Below, one piece after another: positions 5,665-6,615 of a stretch of DNA of 6,615 nucleotides (position 1 is its first letter; each line of letters begins with the position of its first letter). The notes under the pieces are model-generated. The model worked only from the letters and a program-made list of their open reading frames with translations. It was not told where the DNA came from and searched no databases. Both the position numbers and the translations under genes were made by a program. Location: assembly GCA_002478685.1 (NCBI GenBank), contig DLPY01000067.1, forward strand, positions 1 through 6,615. Reading direction: 5' to 3'. The DNA comes from Flavobacteriaceae bacterium UBA7446 (GTDB taxonomy: Bacteria > Bacteroidota > Bacteroidia > Flavobacteriales > Flavobacteriaceae).

Positions 5665-6615
5665 TTAATTTCCGCTAATTATCTCCAAAGCCAACTCAAT
5701 CACGGTTTTGGGCGTAATACTACGCATAGCATCTTGGTAGCTCTTTACTTTTTTGTTGCCATAAACAGAGGTGGGCAGTAGTGGATATACCGTAAGGTCA
5801 GGGGTAAGGCTATGTTGTTCAGGCTGCCCAAACGGCACAAAACCTAAGCATGGGTGTGTGCTGCCCCAAAGTGTTAGCACAGGCAGGTTGTGGTTTGCAG
5901 CCAAATGCCCGTTTGCGGAGTCCATCGAAATCATCAGATCAAGTTGTGCAATAAGGCGCAATTCTGCACCAAATTCATATACTCCAACGGCATTTGCTAC
6001 ATTTGGATAGGCGTTTGCCCAAATGTCTAATTGGGCATGTTCCCCCTTCCCAAAACCAAACAAAATTACTTGATGCTCTTGTTGTAAAAATGCTACTACT
6101 TGTTGCATCAGGTCTAATGGATATTGTTTGCTATCGTGCGCAGCAAAGGGGGCAATTCCAATCCATTTGAGGTTTTCTGCTAACTGTAACGCATCTGTAT
6201 TTGGACAAATAGGGCGTGGTGGGAATTCGTGCGCGCTTAGCGATAGCGGAAAGCCAAGCTTTTCAAATACTAGTGCATAACGATGTACCTGTGGAAGTAG
6301 CGGTACTAAAGCTTTAGGCTTTTGTCGGGTTAACCGTTTTTTCTCAGCTCTGCCTTTGTTTATGTATGCTTGTTTTATCCAAAAAAAAGGGCGGAAATAA
6401 AAGAGCAACATTTGGGTGCGGATAACTTGATGTAGGTCTGCAATTGCGGTCGGATGTAGTTTTTTTAAGGCTTTAAAAAGTCTGTATAAGCCTGAGAGTC
6501 CTTTGTGTTCGCCATTAAAATCTGGAGCAAAAAAATGCACATTTGGCAGTTCTTCGAACAAGGTCACAAAGCGTTTTCGAGTTACTACGGTAATTTTTAG
6601 TTCAGGATAAGATTG
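5665..6615 (-). CDS. Glycosyltransferase family 9 (heptosyltransferase-like), N-terminus outside window
   Basis: This is a GT-B fold sugar transferase of the LPS heptosyltransferase family, expected to act at the cytoplasmic face of the inner membrane on a lipid-linked envelope glycan. The frame is open to the right edge: 16 codons upstream of a spurious internal GTG (6565-6567) read QSYPELKITVVTRKRF, matching the usual KITVLTR strand of the family. The visible 316 residues therefore lack only about the first 25-30, where the nucleotide-independent N-terminal motif would lie. Visible landmarks are NGEHKG and DLHQVIRT in the acceptor half, YINKGRAEKKRLTR after them, IGIAPFA at about 152-158 opening the donor half, and MISMDSANGHLAA (228-240) followed by GSTHPCLGFVPFG (251-263), the classic GT9 donor-binding block. 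The end VYGNKK..YQDAMRSI resembles other Bacteroidota members. The donor sugar cannot be read from sequence, and the name RfaF/WaaF would be too specific. The exporter operon follows after 40 bases. Confidence 0.9.
   Translation of the reverse strand, partial: QSYPELKITVVTRKRFVTLFEELPNVHFFAPDFNGEHKGLSGLYRLFKALKKLHPTAIADLHQVIRTQMLLFYFRPFFWIKQAYINKGRAEKKRLTRQKPKALVPLLPQVHRYALVFEKLGFPLSLSAHEFPPRPICPNTDALQLAENLKWIGIAPFAAHDSKQYPLDLMQQVVAFLQQEHQVILFGFGKGEHAQLDIWANAYPNVANAVGVYEFGAELRLIAQLDLMISMDSANGHLAANHNLPVLTLWGSTHPCLGFVPFGQPEQHSLTPDLTVYPLLPTSVYGNKKVKSYQDAMRSITPKTVIELALEIISGN

Noticed and set aside
5771..6010. Open frame on the plus strand inside the glycosyltransferase gene
   Set aside because: It is antisense to the conserved GT9 donor-binding block, and its Cys/Ser/Arg-rich composition is typical of a shadow frame.
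6565..6567. GTG as the start of the glycosyltransferase
   Set aside because: The frame continues upstream to the window edge with residues matching the family's KITVxTR strand, so the gene is cut by the window and the GTG codes for an internal valine.

Overview
The window looks like core chromosome of a member of the Bacteroidota, most likely a flavobacterium. It has low GC, almost no Shine-Dalgarno sequences, promoter elements of the TAnnTTTG type, a PorW/SprE lipoprotein (type IX secretion and gliding), a DUF5687-type ABC permease, and an ATP synthase subunit a with an N-terminal signal-peptide extension. This is inferred from gene content and motifs; no search was run. I see no mobile element, CRISPR array, tRNA or rRNA.

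All seven supported genes lie on the minus strand and read from high to low coordinates. From the right edge they are: a family 9 glycosyltransferase lacking only its N-terminus (5665-6615); an ABC exporter made of a 12-helix DUF5687-like permease (4155-5624) and its ATPase (3457-4158), which share an ATGA stop/start overlap; the large TPR lipoprotein PorW/SprE (970-3405); a bactofilin (547-963); an AtpZ/AtpI-like membrane protein (363-581) whose start lies inside the bactofilin gene; and the first 70 codons of atpB (1-211), which begins with TTG and runs off the left edge. The longest stretch without a gene is 151 bases (212-362). It holds a good candidate promoter for the ATP synthase genes.

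Functionally, the window moves from envelope glycan synthesis, through an exporter of unknown substrate, to type IX secretion/gliding, cytoskeletal scaffolding and F-type ATP synthase. The porW, bactofilin and atpZ genes are packed tightly enough (6-base gap, then 35-base overlap) to be one transcript. atpB seems to have its own promoter. From memory, the order porW, bactofilin, atpZ, atpB recurs in flavobacteria, so this is probably conserved housekeeping synteny and not a new system. The points most worth a second look are the dual-coding repeat at the bactofilin/atpZ junction, the TTG start of atpB, the lack of a gene between atpZ and atpB, and the unassigned exporter beside porW.
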